In this document: piece by piece, positions 52,972 through 61,251 of the stretch
How the letters are laid out: each line of letters begins with the position of its first letter
How positions within the stretch are numbered: position 1 is the stretch's first letter
Assembly: GCA_947245585.1 (NCBI GenBank)
Contig: CAMXPV010000011.1
Location: 1-64,000, forward strand
Source of the DNA: an uncultured Lachnospiraceae bacterium
Lineage (GTDB): Bacteria > Bacillota > Clostridia > Lachnospirales > Lachnospiraceae
Length of the DNA stretch: 64,000 nucleotides
Direction of reading: 5' to 3'
Made by a program: the position numbers and the translations under genes
Notes under the pieces: generated by a model
The model's database searches: none
Told to the model about the DNA's origin: nothing
Seen by the model: only the letters and a program-made list of their open reading frames with translations

Positions 52972-52985
52972 TGTAATCGCTTTCA
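52972..52985 (-). promoter_or_regulatory. cre/LacI-type operator in the leader of the pectin operon
   Basis: Plus strand TGTAATCGCTTTCA; on the minus strand TGAAAGCGATTACA fits the CcpA consensus TGNAANCGNNNNCA at every fixed position. It lies 12 bases after the -10 element, suited for repression. CcpA or the local LacI protein (61252-62265) may bind it. Confidence 0.7.
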
Positions 52986-52996
52986 TCCTGATTTAA

Positions 52997-53025
52997 ATTA
53001 TAGACTGCCATCCATATTCTGTCAA
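52997..53025 (-). promoter_or_regulatory. Consensus sigma-A promoter of the eight-gene pectin operon
   Basis: Minus strand TTGACA (53020-53025), exactly 17 bases, TATAAT (52997-53002). A perfect match to both hexamers. Confidence 0.9.
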
Positions 53026-53079
53026 GGCATTTTTCATCGGAAAAAAGACCAAAAAACAGCCTCCCATTTCGTCTGTTTA

Positions 53080-53088
53080 TGCTATACT
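53080..53088 (+). promoter_or_regulatory. Extended -10 element of the serine hydrolase gene
   Basis: TGC followed by TATACT (53083-53088), an extended -10 without a clear -35, 39 bases before the ATG at 53128. It diverges from the pectin operon promoter. Confidence 0.5.
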
Positions 53089-53127
53089 GTTACTTAGATG
53101 AAATCCGAAAAGAAAGGCGGTCATTCT

Positions 53128-54600
53128 ATGCTTACATTTGAGAGAACATCCCCGGAAAGCACCGGAATTCCTACAGATTCCATACTTCGTTTCACAAGAC
53201 GGCTCAGGGAAAAACAGATTCCCATGCACAGTTTTCTCCTCGCAAAGCGGGATAAAATCTGCTTTGAAGGCTACTATTCTCCCTGCAGGGCGGACACGCC
53301 GCACCGCATGTTTTCCATCAGCAAAAGCTTCACCGCCGTGGCCATTTTCCTTCTGGCGGAGGAGAAACTGCTTTCATTAGATAACCCCATCATCTCCCAT
53401 TTCCCGGAAAAGCTGCCCAAAAAGGTGCATCCATGGATCGCCTCCATGACCATCCGGGATATGCTGATGATGCGTTCCTGCCACGCCTCCACCACCTACA
53501 AACTCGATATGGCGTCAGACTGGGTTGAAAGCTATTTCACAACCCCTCCCACCCATCCTGCGGGCACCCTCTTTCACTATGATACCTCCGCGGCCCACAC
53601 CCTCTGCGCGTTGGTGGAGAAACTGGCCGGGATGGACATGCTCGACTACCTGAAAGAAAAACTCTCTCCCCTCGGCCTCTCATCGGGTTCTTACATGCTG
53701 AAAGACCCCTTCGGCATCTCCATGGGCGGTTCCGGTTTGGTTGCCCTTCCCATGGATCTCTTAAAATTCGGCTATTTTTTACTGTGCCGCGGCAATGTCT
53801 GCGGCGTACAGCTCTTGCCGGCCTCCTATCTGGATCTGGCCGTCTCCAATCTGACCGCCACCTGCATGACTGCGCCCATCCCCGGCGAGGCGCAGGGCTA
53901 CGGGATGCAGTTTTGGCGGGGCCAGAAGGACAACTATCTGTGTTACGGGATGGGCGGCCAGTTTATCATCGTTTTTCCGGACTATGACCTAATCTGCGTC
54001 ACCACCGCAGACACCCAGTCTGTGGCAGGCGGCAACCAACAGATTTATGACGCGCTCTACGAGGAAATCCTGCCCCATATTCAGGACAGCCCTCTGCCGG
54101 AAACGCAGGAAACACGCCTGCTGCTTTCCCGCACCATGGATTCCCTGCGCCTGGAGCCCCTGCCCTGCACTGCCCTGTCTGAGACCGTCCGAAAAATCAT
54201 ACCCATAATAAACGGCAGAACCTACCGGGTTCAGGCAGGCTCTGCCGCGTTTGAAAACTTTTGTCTCCGGTTTGACACCGAAAATACCGTCTCCGGCTCT
54301 CCCGCAGGGGGCAGTCTGTCCTTTGTCTGCAAAGGGCAGGCCTGCCATGTTACCTTTGGCATCGGCCGGATGCGCACCGGGGATTTCCCGCTCTACCACA
54401 TGCACTACGCCGCCAGCGGCGCATGGCTTTCGGACGGCACCTTCCGTATCTATGCGCATATCATCGACTCCAGTGTGGGTTCTGTGCAGTTTCAGCTCTC
54501 CTTTCAGGAAAACAGCCTGACCGTCTTTCTGCGCAAAAAGGAGGAAAGCCTCTTCGGGGAGTTTGAGGGCCACCTGTACTGTACCTGCGATATGCCGTAA
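53128..54600 (+). CDS. Serine hydrolase of the beta-lactamase/esterase family
   Basis: The 490-residue protein has a class C beta-lactamase-like domain (about 1-330) with the active-site motif SISK (Ser63, Lys66) and FHYDTSAAHTL as likely second motif, followed by a beta-rich C-terminal domain of about 150 residues. There is no signal peptide. Given the site inside a pectin locus, an esterase acting on acyl groups of imported oligosaccharides is more plausible than a beta-lactamase, but this is inference. AAAGGCGG lies 7 bases before the ATG at 53128. It is divergent from the LplA operon and converges on the TIM-barrel gene. Confidence 0.85.
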   Translation: MLTFERTSPESTGIPTDSILRFTRRLREKQIPMHSFLLAKRDKICFEGYYSPCRADTPHRMFSISKSFTAVAIFLLAEEKLLSLDNPIISHFPEKLPKKVHPWIASMTIRDMLMMRSCHASTTYKLDMASDWVESYFTTPPTHPAGTLFHYDTSAAHTLCALVEKLAGMDMLDYLKEKLSPLGLSSGSYMLKDPFGISMGGSGLVALPMDLLKFGYFLLCRGNVCGVQLLPASYLDLAVSNLTATCMTAPIPGEAQGYGMQFWRGQKDNYLCYGMGGQFIIVFPDYDLICVTTADTQSVAGGNQQIYDALYEEILPHIQDSPLPETQETRLLLSRTMDSLRLEPLPCTALSETVRKIIPIINGRTYRVQAGSAAFENFCLRFDTENTVSGSPAGGSLSFVCKGQACHVTFGIGRMRTGDFPLYHMHYAASGAWLSDGTFRIYAHIIDSSVGSVQFQLSFQENSLTVFLRKKEESLFGEFEGHLYCTCDMP

Positions 54601-54624
54601 ACCCGCCTTTCCTGCAAGCCCGCG

Positions 54625-55464
54625 TCAGCAGTTATCCCAGAGTCCCTGAATATAGGCGCGGGCCGTTTCCGCATTCTGCGGATTGGTATTTTCAAGCGTC
54701 GCGTGAATGTAAGGCTTCTTTTCCTTCATGAAACGGATCACATCACTGTAATCCATCTCGCCCGTTCCCGCCGCCACGGAATCCAACTTCCCGTCCTCCA
54801 CCACAAAGTCCTTGATGTGCACCACCGCAATATCGTCTCCGAGAATTGTAATCGCTTCCTTGATGATCTGTTCCCGGTTCTGATAATTGCTGATATCCAG
54901 GAGATTAACCGGGTCAAAGATAATCTGCAGGTTGGGGGAACCAATCTCATCCAGAACCTGCCTTGCCCGTTTTGGATTGCATACGATATGCTTGAACACA
55001 GGCTCTATGGCGAAAATAACGCCCATTTTCTCCGCATAATCTATGACCGGTCTGAGATTTTTGATAAAAATCTGCAAGGCCTCCTCCGAATGGTTCCTCT
55101 CCTCAAATTGGTAGGCTTCGTTCACGGCTCCGGTCTCCGTGCCGACCACCCCCGCTCCCAAAAGCGAAGCAAAACGAATATGCGCCAGATACCGCGCCTG
55201 GTTCTTTTTTAAGCTCTCCTCATTGGGGTTTGCCAGATTCAGATAACAGCCAAGCACCGCCACGTCAAGCTCCGATTTCGCAAAGATATGTTTCAGATAA
55301 CAAGCAAAACCCGGCGTCAGCGCGCTGTCCGCCACCGAATACTCGGAAATTACCTTGGAGAGCGCCAAGTGCCCGCACCGAAACCCCTGTTCTCTGGCAA
55401 TTTGCAGCCGCTTCTCAAGCGGCGCTTTTTCCATGTCATGTAAACGTATTCCCAATTGCATCAT
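54625..55464 (-). CDS. Sugar phosphate isomerase/epimerase-like TIM-barrel protein
   Basis: The 279-residue protein has the xylose isomerase-like TIM-barrel layout: GTETGAVNE, FAIEPVFKHIV (metal-binding Glu), IIFDPVNLLD (Asp), VVHIKDF (His) and HATLENTNP near the C-terminus (Glu). Such enzymes interconvert sugars or sugar acids using a divalent metal. It is the last gene of the uxaB-uxaA-kduD-GH28 operon, so a uronate or keto-sugar step is likely. ATG 55464 has AAGGAG 5 bases upstream; a second ATG follows directly. Confidence 0.85.
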   Translation of the reverse strand: MMQLGIRLHDMEKAPLEKRLQIAREQGFRCGHLALSKVISEYSVADSALTPGFACYLKHIFAKSELDVAVLGCYLNLANPNEESLKKNQARYLAHIRFASLLGAGVVGTETGAVNEAYQFEERNHSEEALQIFIKNLRPVIDYAEKMGVIFAIEPVFKHIVCNPKRARQVLDEIGSPNLQIIFDPVNLLDISNYQNREQIIKEAITILGDDIAVVHIKDFVVEDGKLDSVAAGTGEMDYSDVIRFMKEKKPYIHATLENTNPQNAETARAYIQGLWDNC

Positions 55465-55504
55465 ACTTTCTCCTTTTTCAAATTCGCGCGGAGAATGCCG
55501 TATT

Positions 55505-57070
55505 TCAGGCATCCGTCCTTCTCACACGGTCTACCCCCTGCAGTATCACCGGCTCGCCTTCCGCTCCCTCTATAACCACATTCTCCAAGACAAGCGTCTC
55601 CACATTTTTCACGTAAAGCCCGCGTTTCGTGCAGGCCTCCACGCCCTCCGACATAATCGGCACATCCGTCTTTGTCTCCTCGGCAAAGGAGATAACGCAG
55701 TTTCGCATTTCCATCTTCTCGATCTTTTTCTCCGGAAGCCCCTCAAAGTAAGCCGCGGCCACATGACAGTTTCGGGCATTGATATTTTCAAACAGAAAAT
55801 GCTTCATCTGCGGCGTTCTCTCGTCCACCGGATAGGTCTCTCTCGACTGTACATATTCTGTCCGCCCGTCCGGATCGCAGAAATAGAAGGCGTTTGCCGT
55901 AAACGGTGTCATGACATGATCCATCTCGATATCGCTAAAAATAATGTCGTCCAGAACAGAATCTTCTCCCCTGCCCCGTCTCGTCTTGATCCTAAGTCCT
56001 CTGTCCGTGTGGGAAAAACGGCATTTTTCCACCCGCATGTTGCGCACGCCGGCGCCGATCTCGCTGCCCACCGTGACCGCGCCGTGGCCGTTCTCCATGA
56101 GGCAATGGCTGATATGCACATTTTCGGAGGGGGTCTTGTACTTTTTCCCCATATAGATCTTCCCCGACTTCACCGCGATGCAGTCGTCTCCCAGAGAGAA
56201 ATGCACCCCCGCGATCTCGACGCCCCGGCAGGATTCCGGATCAATGCCGTCCGTATTGGGCGACTGCTTCGGATTTTGCACATACAGACCCGCAAAAACA
56301 AGGTCGTTGCTGAAAAACGGATGAATCACCCAGGCGGGACTGTCGTGGAAGGTCAGCCCCTGCACCTGTATGTTCTCGCAGTGGTTTAAAAACAGCATTC
56401 TCGGTCGGTAGGCCCCGACCATCACCTTGGGCTGATGCCACCAATTCTCTGTGGATGCACAGCCGTTCACCGAGCCCTCCCCGTACAGTTTCACATCGGT
56501 TACATGAATGCCGCAGATAATGCCCGCAAACATGGGAAGCGGCTCCCCCTCCCAGGTGCCGAGATGGTATTCCTCCTTCCCGTCGGTGCTCGTAAGCGAT
56601 CCCGGAAATTTTGCAAAACGGTTCCTGTCCGTCTCGGCAAGAAGTTCCGCTCCCTTTGCGATCTCCATACGAATCCCGCTCTTTAAAAAGATGCTTGTGA
56701 TCTTATAACTGCCCGCAGGCACAAGCACCCGGCCGCCCGGCGGGCAGGCCATAACCGCCGCCTGTAAAAAACCCGTGTCATCAGACACCCCGTCCCCGGC
56801 GGCTCCCAACTCCTTTACATCGATGGTAACGGACTCTTTCTCCGTCTGAAAAGAAAGACTGCCTGCCGTCTCTCCCTTTTTATTTTGTGCGGCAAGGGTA
56901 TAAGCCGTATCAGGCTCCAGGCCATACAGGTTGGTGACCACCGTATCGGTTTCCTTTACTTCCCTGTCGTTCAAAAACAGCCGGTACGTCTCCTTCGTCT
57001 CATAGGTTCCGCCGTCATTAAGCGCCACCGCCACGCTGCGCGCCGTTCTCATAATCAATCGAATCTCCAT
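55505..57070 (-). CDS. Polygalacturonase (GH28) with N-terminal fibronectin III-like domain
   Basis: The 521-residue enzyme has an N-terminal Fn3-like domain (1-80) and a GH28 beta-helix. All family motifs are intact: NTD (272-274), DD (295-296), GHG (328-330) and RIK (360-362). It hydrolyses galacturonan chains, probably as an exo-acting enzyme on oligosaccharides since it lacks a signal peptide. ATG 57070 has AGAGG upstream; an earlier in-frame start would run into the terminator. It lies 95 bases downstream of the kduD-like gene, with a hairpin between. Confidence 0.93.
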   Translation of the reverse strand: MEIRLIMRTARSVAVALNDGGTYETKETYRLFLNDREVKETDTVVTNLYGLEPDTAYTLAAQNKKGETAGSLSFQTEKESVTIDVKELGAAGDGVSDDTGFLQAAVMACPPGGRVLVPAGSYKITSIFLKSGIRMEIAKGAELLAETDRNRFAKFPGSLTSTDGKEEYHLGTWEGEPLPMFAGIICGIHVTDVKLYGEGSVNGCASTENWWHQPKVMVGAYRPRMLFLNHCENIQVQGLTFHDSPAWVIHPFFSNDLVFAGLYVQNPKQSPNTDGIDPESCRGVEIAGVHFSLGDDCIAVKSGKIYMGKKYKTPSENVHISHCLMENGHGAVTVGSEIGAGVRNMRVEKCRFSHTDRGLRIKTRRGRGEDSVLDDIIFSDIEMDHVMTPFTANAFYFCDPDGRTEYVQSRETYPVDERTPQMKHFLFENINARNCHVAAAYFEGLPEKKIEKMEMRNCVISFAEETKTDVPIMSEGVEACTKRGLYVKNVETLVLENVVIEGAEGEPVILQGVDRVRRTDA

Positions 57071-57098
57071 ACTCTCACGCCTCTTTCTTATTTTCTGA

Positions 57099-57113
57099 CT
57101 TTGCTTATACGCG
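57099..57113 (-). repeat. Terminator-associated 15-bp motif, copy 5
   Basis: Plus-strand CTTTGCTTATACGCG, two mismatches to copies 2 and 4, directly behind the hairpin at 57118-57140. Confidence 0.6.
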
Positions 57114-57140
57114 GAAAACGGCGGCAAATCCTGCCGCCGT
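57114..57140 (-). terminator. Hairpin between the kduD-like gene and the polygalacturonase gene
   Basis: ACGGCGGCA and TGCCGCCGT (57118-57140) form a 9-bp stem with a 5-base loop, followed by TTTCC on the minus strand. A partial terminator within the operon. Confidence 0.75.
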
Positions 57141-57165
57141 CTTACGTTTTAAGTGCGAATACCGT

Positions 57166-57969
57166 TTAGCCCGGCTGTTTGCCGATATAAGCGAGAATAC
57201 CGCCGTCCACATATACCACGTGTCCGTTGACAAAGTTGGATGCATCGGATGCAAGGAATACCGCCGTACCCTGCAGATCTTCCGCCTCTCCCCATCTTGC
57301 CGCAGGTGTCTTGGCAATGATGAACTGGTCAAACGGATGTCTGGAGCCGTCAGGCTGAATCTCGCGAAGCGGAGCCGTCTGCGGTGTCGCAATGTAACCG
57401 GGGCCGATGCCGTTACACTGGATATTGAATTCGCCGTACTCGGATGCAATATTTCTGGTCAACATCTTTAAGCCGCCCTTTGCCGCCGCATAAGCGGAAA
57501 CGGTCTCACGGCCAAGCTCGCTCATCATGGAGCAGATGTTGATGATTTTACCGTGTCCCTTTTTGATCATGGACGGAATCACCGCTTTCGATACGATAAA
57601 CGGCGCGTTCAAATCCACGTCGATCACCTGTCTGAATTCCGCCGCCGTCATATCGCACATCGGAATCCGTTTGATAATGCCTGCGTTGTTGACAAGGATG
57701 TCAATCACCCCGACTTCCTTTTCCACCTTTGCGACAAACTCGTTTACCTGCTCCTCGTTTGTCACGTCACAGACATAACCGTGCGCCTCGATGCCTTTTT
57801 CCTTGTAAGCCGCCAGACCCTTGTCAACCAGCTCCTGCTTGATATCATTGAAAACAATCGTCGCCCCCGCCTCTGCATATGCGGTTGCAAGCGCAAATCC
57901 GATTCCGTATGACGCGCCTGTTACAAGCGCCACCTTGCCTTCCAATGAAAACTTGTCTAAAATTGCCAT
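57166..57969 (-). CDS. kduD: SDR dehydrogenase, KduD/gluconate 5-dehydrogenase type
   Basis: The 267-residue protein has TGASYGIGFALA, DILVNNAGII and the catalytic Ser and Tyr-Lys in ICSMMSELG and YAAAKGG, and ends in YVDGGILAYIGKQPG. It resembles both KduD (reduces 2,5-diketo-3-deoxygluconate to 2-keto-3-deoxygluconate) and gluconate 5-dehydrogenase. The kduI gene at 63816 in the same locus supports the KduD role. AAAGGAGG precedes the ATG. It lies 43 bases after uxaA. Confidence 0.85.
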   Translation of the reverse strand: MAILDKFSLEGKVALVTGASYGIGFALATAYAEAGATIVFNDIKQELVDKGLAAYKEKGIEAHGYVCDVTNEEQVNEFVAKVEKEVGVIDILVNNAGIIKRIPMCDMTAAEFRQVIDVDLNAPFIVSKAVIPSMIKKGHGKIINICSMMSELGRETVSAYAAAKGGLKMLTRNIASEYGEFNIQCNGIGPGYIATPQTAPLREIQPDGSRHPFDQFIIAKTPAARWGEAEDLQGTAVFLASDASNFVNGHVVYVDGGILAYIGKQPG

Positions 57970-58012
57970 CTCTGTTTCCTCCTTTTATGATTTCAAATTT
58001 TTGTTTCCTGTC

Positions 58013-59503
58013 TCAAAGCGTAACGCCCTGTTTAAAGATCGCCATATCGTGGAAGCCTGCCTCCTCGCTGCACACCTTTTTCCCGGATGCCACCGCTACG
58101 ACGTAAGCAAACAGCTCTTTTGCCGTCTCCTCCATGTCCCGATCCTCCACCAACACGCCGGCGTTAAAATCGATCCAGTTTTTCTTCTTCCCCGCAAGCG
58201 CGCTGTTACTGGATATCTTCACGGTGGGAACCGGCGATGCAAAGGGCGTGCCGCGTCCGGTCGTAAACAAAACAATGTGCGCGCCGCTTGCCGCAAGTGC
58301 GGTCGAGGCCACCAGGTCGTTTCCCGGTGCGCTTAAGAGATTGAGCCCTGCCTTCTCCACCCTCTGGCCGTATGCCAGTACGCCTTTCACCGGCGCACTT
58401 CCGGATTTCTGGGTACAGCCAAGGGACTTATCTTCCAGTGTGGAAATACCGCCCTTTTTGTTGCCCGGCGAGGGGTTCTCGTAAATCGTCTGATGATTGT
58501 CCTTAAAATACTGCTTGAAATCATTGATCAGCTTTACGGTTTCGTCAAACAGCTCCCGGTTTTCACACCGGTTCATCAACAGGGTTTCCGCGCCGAACAT
58601 CTCGGGCACCTCCGTCAAAATTGTCGTTCCTTTCTTACTGATCAGCAGATCGGAAAACTTTCCGACCAGCGGATTGGCCGTAATTCCGGAAAATCCGTCG
58701 CTGCCGCCGCATTTCATGCCAATGATCAATTTCGATACGCTGATCGGTTCCCGCTTGAAAGAAGACGCGTAAGCAATCAGTTCGTCCAACAGTTTCCCGC
58801 CGGTCTCCATCTCGTCTTCCGTCTCCTGGCAGACAAGAAATTTTACCCGGTCGGGATTCACGTCCCCGATATACGGTTTCAACACATCAATATTGCTGTT
58901 TTCACAGCCAAGTCCGAGCACCAGTACGCCGCCCGCATTGGGATGGTTAATCAGATCCGCCAGAATCGTCCTCGTGTGCTCCTGGTCATCCCCCATCTGG
59001 GAACAGCCATAAGGGTGTGGAAAGGCGATCACTTCCTCCACCGTGCCCTGCAGGCGCTCATTCGCCGATTTTGCAAGTGCGGCTGCGATGTTATTGACAC
59101 ATCCCACCGTGGGGACAATCCACACTTCATTGCGCACACCCACTTTGCCGTCGGGCCGGTTATATCCCATAAAGGTTTCATCCTGCGCGGTCTTTTCCTC
59201 TATTTCCACCGGCTCATAACTGTATTCCAACAAATCGCCGAGCGCGGTCTTGATATTATGCGTATGGATCCAGGCTCCTGCCGCAATGTTCTCCTTCGCG
59301 TTTCCGATGCGGCACCCGTACTTGATAACTTCCCCTTCCTGCGGAATGTCGCAGAGAGCCATTTTATGGCCCGCCGGAATGGTTTCTTTTGCCGTCATCT
59401 GCAAATCCCCTGCCGTCACCGTATCGCCCGCCGCCAGTTCCCTGATCGCAACGATTACATTGTCATTTTCATGGATTCTGATATATTCTTTCTGCCCCAT
59501 CAT
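58013..59503 (-). CDS. uxaA: Altronate dehydratase
   Basis: The 496-residue enzyme has the N-terminal SAF domain (IRIHENDNVIVAIREL...) and the large C-terminal domain with GYNRPDGKVGVRNEVWIVPTVGCVN, FPHPYGCSQMGDD, LGLGCENSNID and MKCGGSDGFSGITANP. It dehydrates D-altronate to 2-keto-3-deoxygluconate with Fe/Mn. Its start overlaps the uxaB stop (ATGA), so the two are translationally coupled. Confidence 0.95.
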   Translation of the reverse strand: MMGQKEYIRIHENDNVIVAIRELAAGDTVTAGDLQMTAKETIPAGHKMALCDIPQEGEVIKYGCRIGNAKENIAAGAWIHTHNIKTALGDLLEYSYEPVEIEEKTAQDETFMGYNRPDGKVGVRNEVWIVPTVGCVNNIAAALAKSANERLQGTVEEVIAFPHPYGCSQMGDDQEHTRTILADLINHPNAGGVLVLGLGCENSNIDVLKPYIGDVNPDRVKFLVCQETEDEMETGGKLLDELIAYASSFKREPISVSKLIIGMKCGGSDGFSGITANPLVGKFSDLLISKKGTTILTEVPEMFGAETLLMNRCENRELFDETVKLINDFKQYFKDNHQTIYENPSPGNKKGGISTLEDKSLGCTQKSGSAPVKGVLAYGQRVEKAGLNLLSAPGNDLVASTALAASGAHIVLFTTGRGTPFASPVPTVKISSNSALAGKKKNWIDFNAGVLVEDRDMEETAKELFAYVVAVASGKKVCSEEAGFHDMAIFKQGVTL

Positions 59504-60963
59504 CCAAACACCTTCTCCATCGTCTTACGCATTCCCATCACCCGGATATCCGTCAGGTAGGAAACCACCGCGTCCTCCACTCCCGCAAGCGCGCTCAGAT
59601 CCTGTCCCCAGAAATCCGTATTGGCAAGCGCCGCGTGGGCAAACTCTTTCGGCTCTTTGCTGCTGTTTGCCGCGAAGAACTCGAGTACTGCCGCGTCATC
59701 CATAATATTATATTCTTCTCCGTCCCGGTGTCCGATCAACGCTTTGTCCCTGATTTCCGTACCGGTATAGAACGCCAGTAAAGCCGCCAGTGAGAAGGTC
59801 AGATGCGCCGGCACTTTCTTCTCTTTCTCTATGTAGCCTAAAAAGCTCGGCATACATCTTGCTCTCCACTTGGAGACGGAGTTTAAGGAAATGGACAAAT
59901 GCGCATGTTTCACATAGGGGTTATTGAATCGTGTCAGCACGGCCTCCGCAAATTCATCCAGATCCTTTTTCGGCAGCGTCAGCGTCGGAATGACTTCATC
60001 AAAAATCGTCGCTTTGATGAAGTTTAAAATCAACTCATCGTTCATGGACTCTAGCACGATGTCATTGCCGCACAGATAAGAAGCAAGCACGAAAGAGGTG
60101 TGTGCACCGTTCAAGATGCGGACTTTTCTCTGTTTATACGGCTTCTGGTTGTCCGTAAAGATCACCGGCAGCCCCGCCTTCGGCAGCGGGAACTCCCCGC
60201 TGATGTCCTTTGCGCTCTCAATCACCCAAAGGGCAAAGGGCTCACCCGTTACAATCAGATTGTCCTGATATCCAAACTCTTTACAAAGTTCCTCCGCCTC
60301 GTCGCGGGGATACCCAGTGACGATCCTGTCAACCAGGGTGGACGTAAATACACAGGCATCATTGATCCATGCCGTAAAGGCATCTTCCAATTTCCAGAGC
60401 GCAGCAAACTTCAGAACACATTCCTTCAAACGGATGCCGTTATCGTCAATCAGCTCCACGGGAAGCATCACCAACCCCTTATCCGGCGCGCCGTTAAAAT
60501 GCTGATATCTCTCATATAAGAATTTTGTCAGTTTACCCGGATAGGTCTTGGGCGGATTGCTCTCAAACCGATCCGTCTCGTCATAGACAATCCCTGCCTC
60601 CGTCGTGTTGGAAACGATGAAGCGAAGGGTGTCCAGTCTGGCAAAAGCAGCATACTTTTCATATTCGTTATAGGCATCCACCACATCCGCCACGCTTGTC
60701 ACGATACGGTTGATCCGCTTCGGCTCCCCGTCCACAATGCCGCGCAGCTGTACCGTATACTGACACTCCTGATCGTGGAAACGCTCCAACGTCCCGAACT
60801 CAATGGGTTTCACCAAAACGATATCCCCGTCAAACTCGCCCTTCTCATTGGCAATGTCAATCATGTAATCGACAAACGCGCGCAGGAAGTTTCCCTCCCC
60901 AAACTGCAGTACCCTGACCGGCCTCTCCTTTTTTCCTGTTTTCTGTCTGTTCAAAAGTTCCAT
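59500..60963 (-). CDS. uxaB: Tagaturonate reductase (altronate oxidoreductase)
   Basis: The 487-residue protein belongs to the mannitol dehydrogenase-like long-chain family: VLQFGEGNFLRAFVDYMID (NAD binding), VSNTTEAGIVYDETD, DRIVTGYPRDEAEEL, ILNGAHTSFV and the catalytic region with KARLMPSF-type pattern KWRARCMPSFLGY. It reduces tagaturonate to altronate. ATG 60963 is chosen since the family start MELLNRQ fits and AGGAG lies about 11 bases upstream. First gene of the galacturonate operon. Confidence 0.94.
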   Translation of the reverse strand: MELLNRQKTGKKERPVRVLQFGEGNFLRAFVDYMIDIANEKGEFDGDIVLVKPIEFGTLERFHDQECQYTVQLRGIVDGEPKRINRIVTSVADVVDAYNEYEKYAAFARLDTLRFIVSNTTEAGIVYDETDRFESNPPKTYPGKLTKFLYERYQHFNGAPDKGLVMLPVELIDDNGIRLKECVLKFAALWKLEDAFTAWINDACVFTSTLVDRIVTGYPRDEAEELCKEFGYQDNLIVTGEPFALWVIESAKDISGEFPLPKAGLPVIFTDNQKPYKQRKVRILNGAHTSFVLASYLCGNDIVLESMNDELILNFIKATIFDEVIPTLTLPKKDLDEFAEAVLTRFNNPYVKHAHLSISLNSVSKWRARCMPSFLGYIEKEKKVPAHLTFSLAALLAFYTGTEIRDKALIGHRDGEEYNIMDDAAVLEFFAANSSKEPKEFAHAALANTDFWGQDLSALAGVEDAVVSYLTDIRVMGMRKTMEKVFG

Positions 60964-61041
60964 CGCTGCCAAATCTCCTTTCCTTACACCACTTTTCACC
61001 AGAATCCCTCTTTTTCATCTGCTTTCGTGCATATTTTATAA

Positions 61042-61055
61042 TGTAAGCAGTTTCA
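61042..61055 (-). promoter_or_regulatory. Operator-like box in the uxaB leader
   Basis: Plus strand TGTAAGCAGTTTCA, similar to TGTAATCGCTTTCA at 52972 and TGTAAACGCTTACA at 61187; it departs from the cre core by one base (CA for CG). It lies behind a weak minus-strand promoter (TTGACT at 61086-61091, A/T-rich -10 near 61061-61067). Confidence 0.5.
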
Positions 61056-61137
61056 TACTCTTATATTTTCACATTTTCTCTAATTAGTCAATAGATTATA
61101 TAAAATATTTTTTGAAAATTTAATAGCAAAAATTATA

Positions 61138-61166
61138 TTGCTTTCCACGGATGTATCATTTATAAT
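61138..61166 (+). promoter_or_regulatory. Promoter of the lacI-uxaC-kduI operon
   Basis: TTGCTT (61138-61143), 17-base spacer, TATAAT (61161-61166). It diverges from uxaB across a 288-base AT-rich gap. Confidence 0.75.
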
Positions 61167-61186
61167 AAAATTTAATCCGCGGGCAT

Positions 61187-61200
61187 TGTAAACGCTTACA
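61187..61200 (+). promoter_or_regulatory. Palindromic cre/LacI-type operator before lacI
   Basis: TGTAAACGCTTACA is almost perfectly palindromic and matches the cre consensus. It lies 21 bases after the -10 element, a repression position. It may be bound by CcpA, by the LacI protein itself, or both. Confidence 0.75.
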
Positions 61201-61251
61201 CATCGCTCCATGCGGCTGAAACTATAAAAACAGAAAGGTATGGATCAAGCA

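Noticed and set aside
53128..54600. Antibiotic resistance beta-lactamase
   Set aside because: No signal peptide, a long extra C-terminal domain and pectin-locus context make an esterase-like role more likely.
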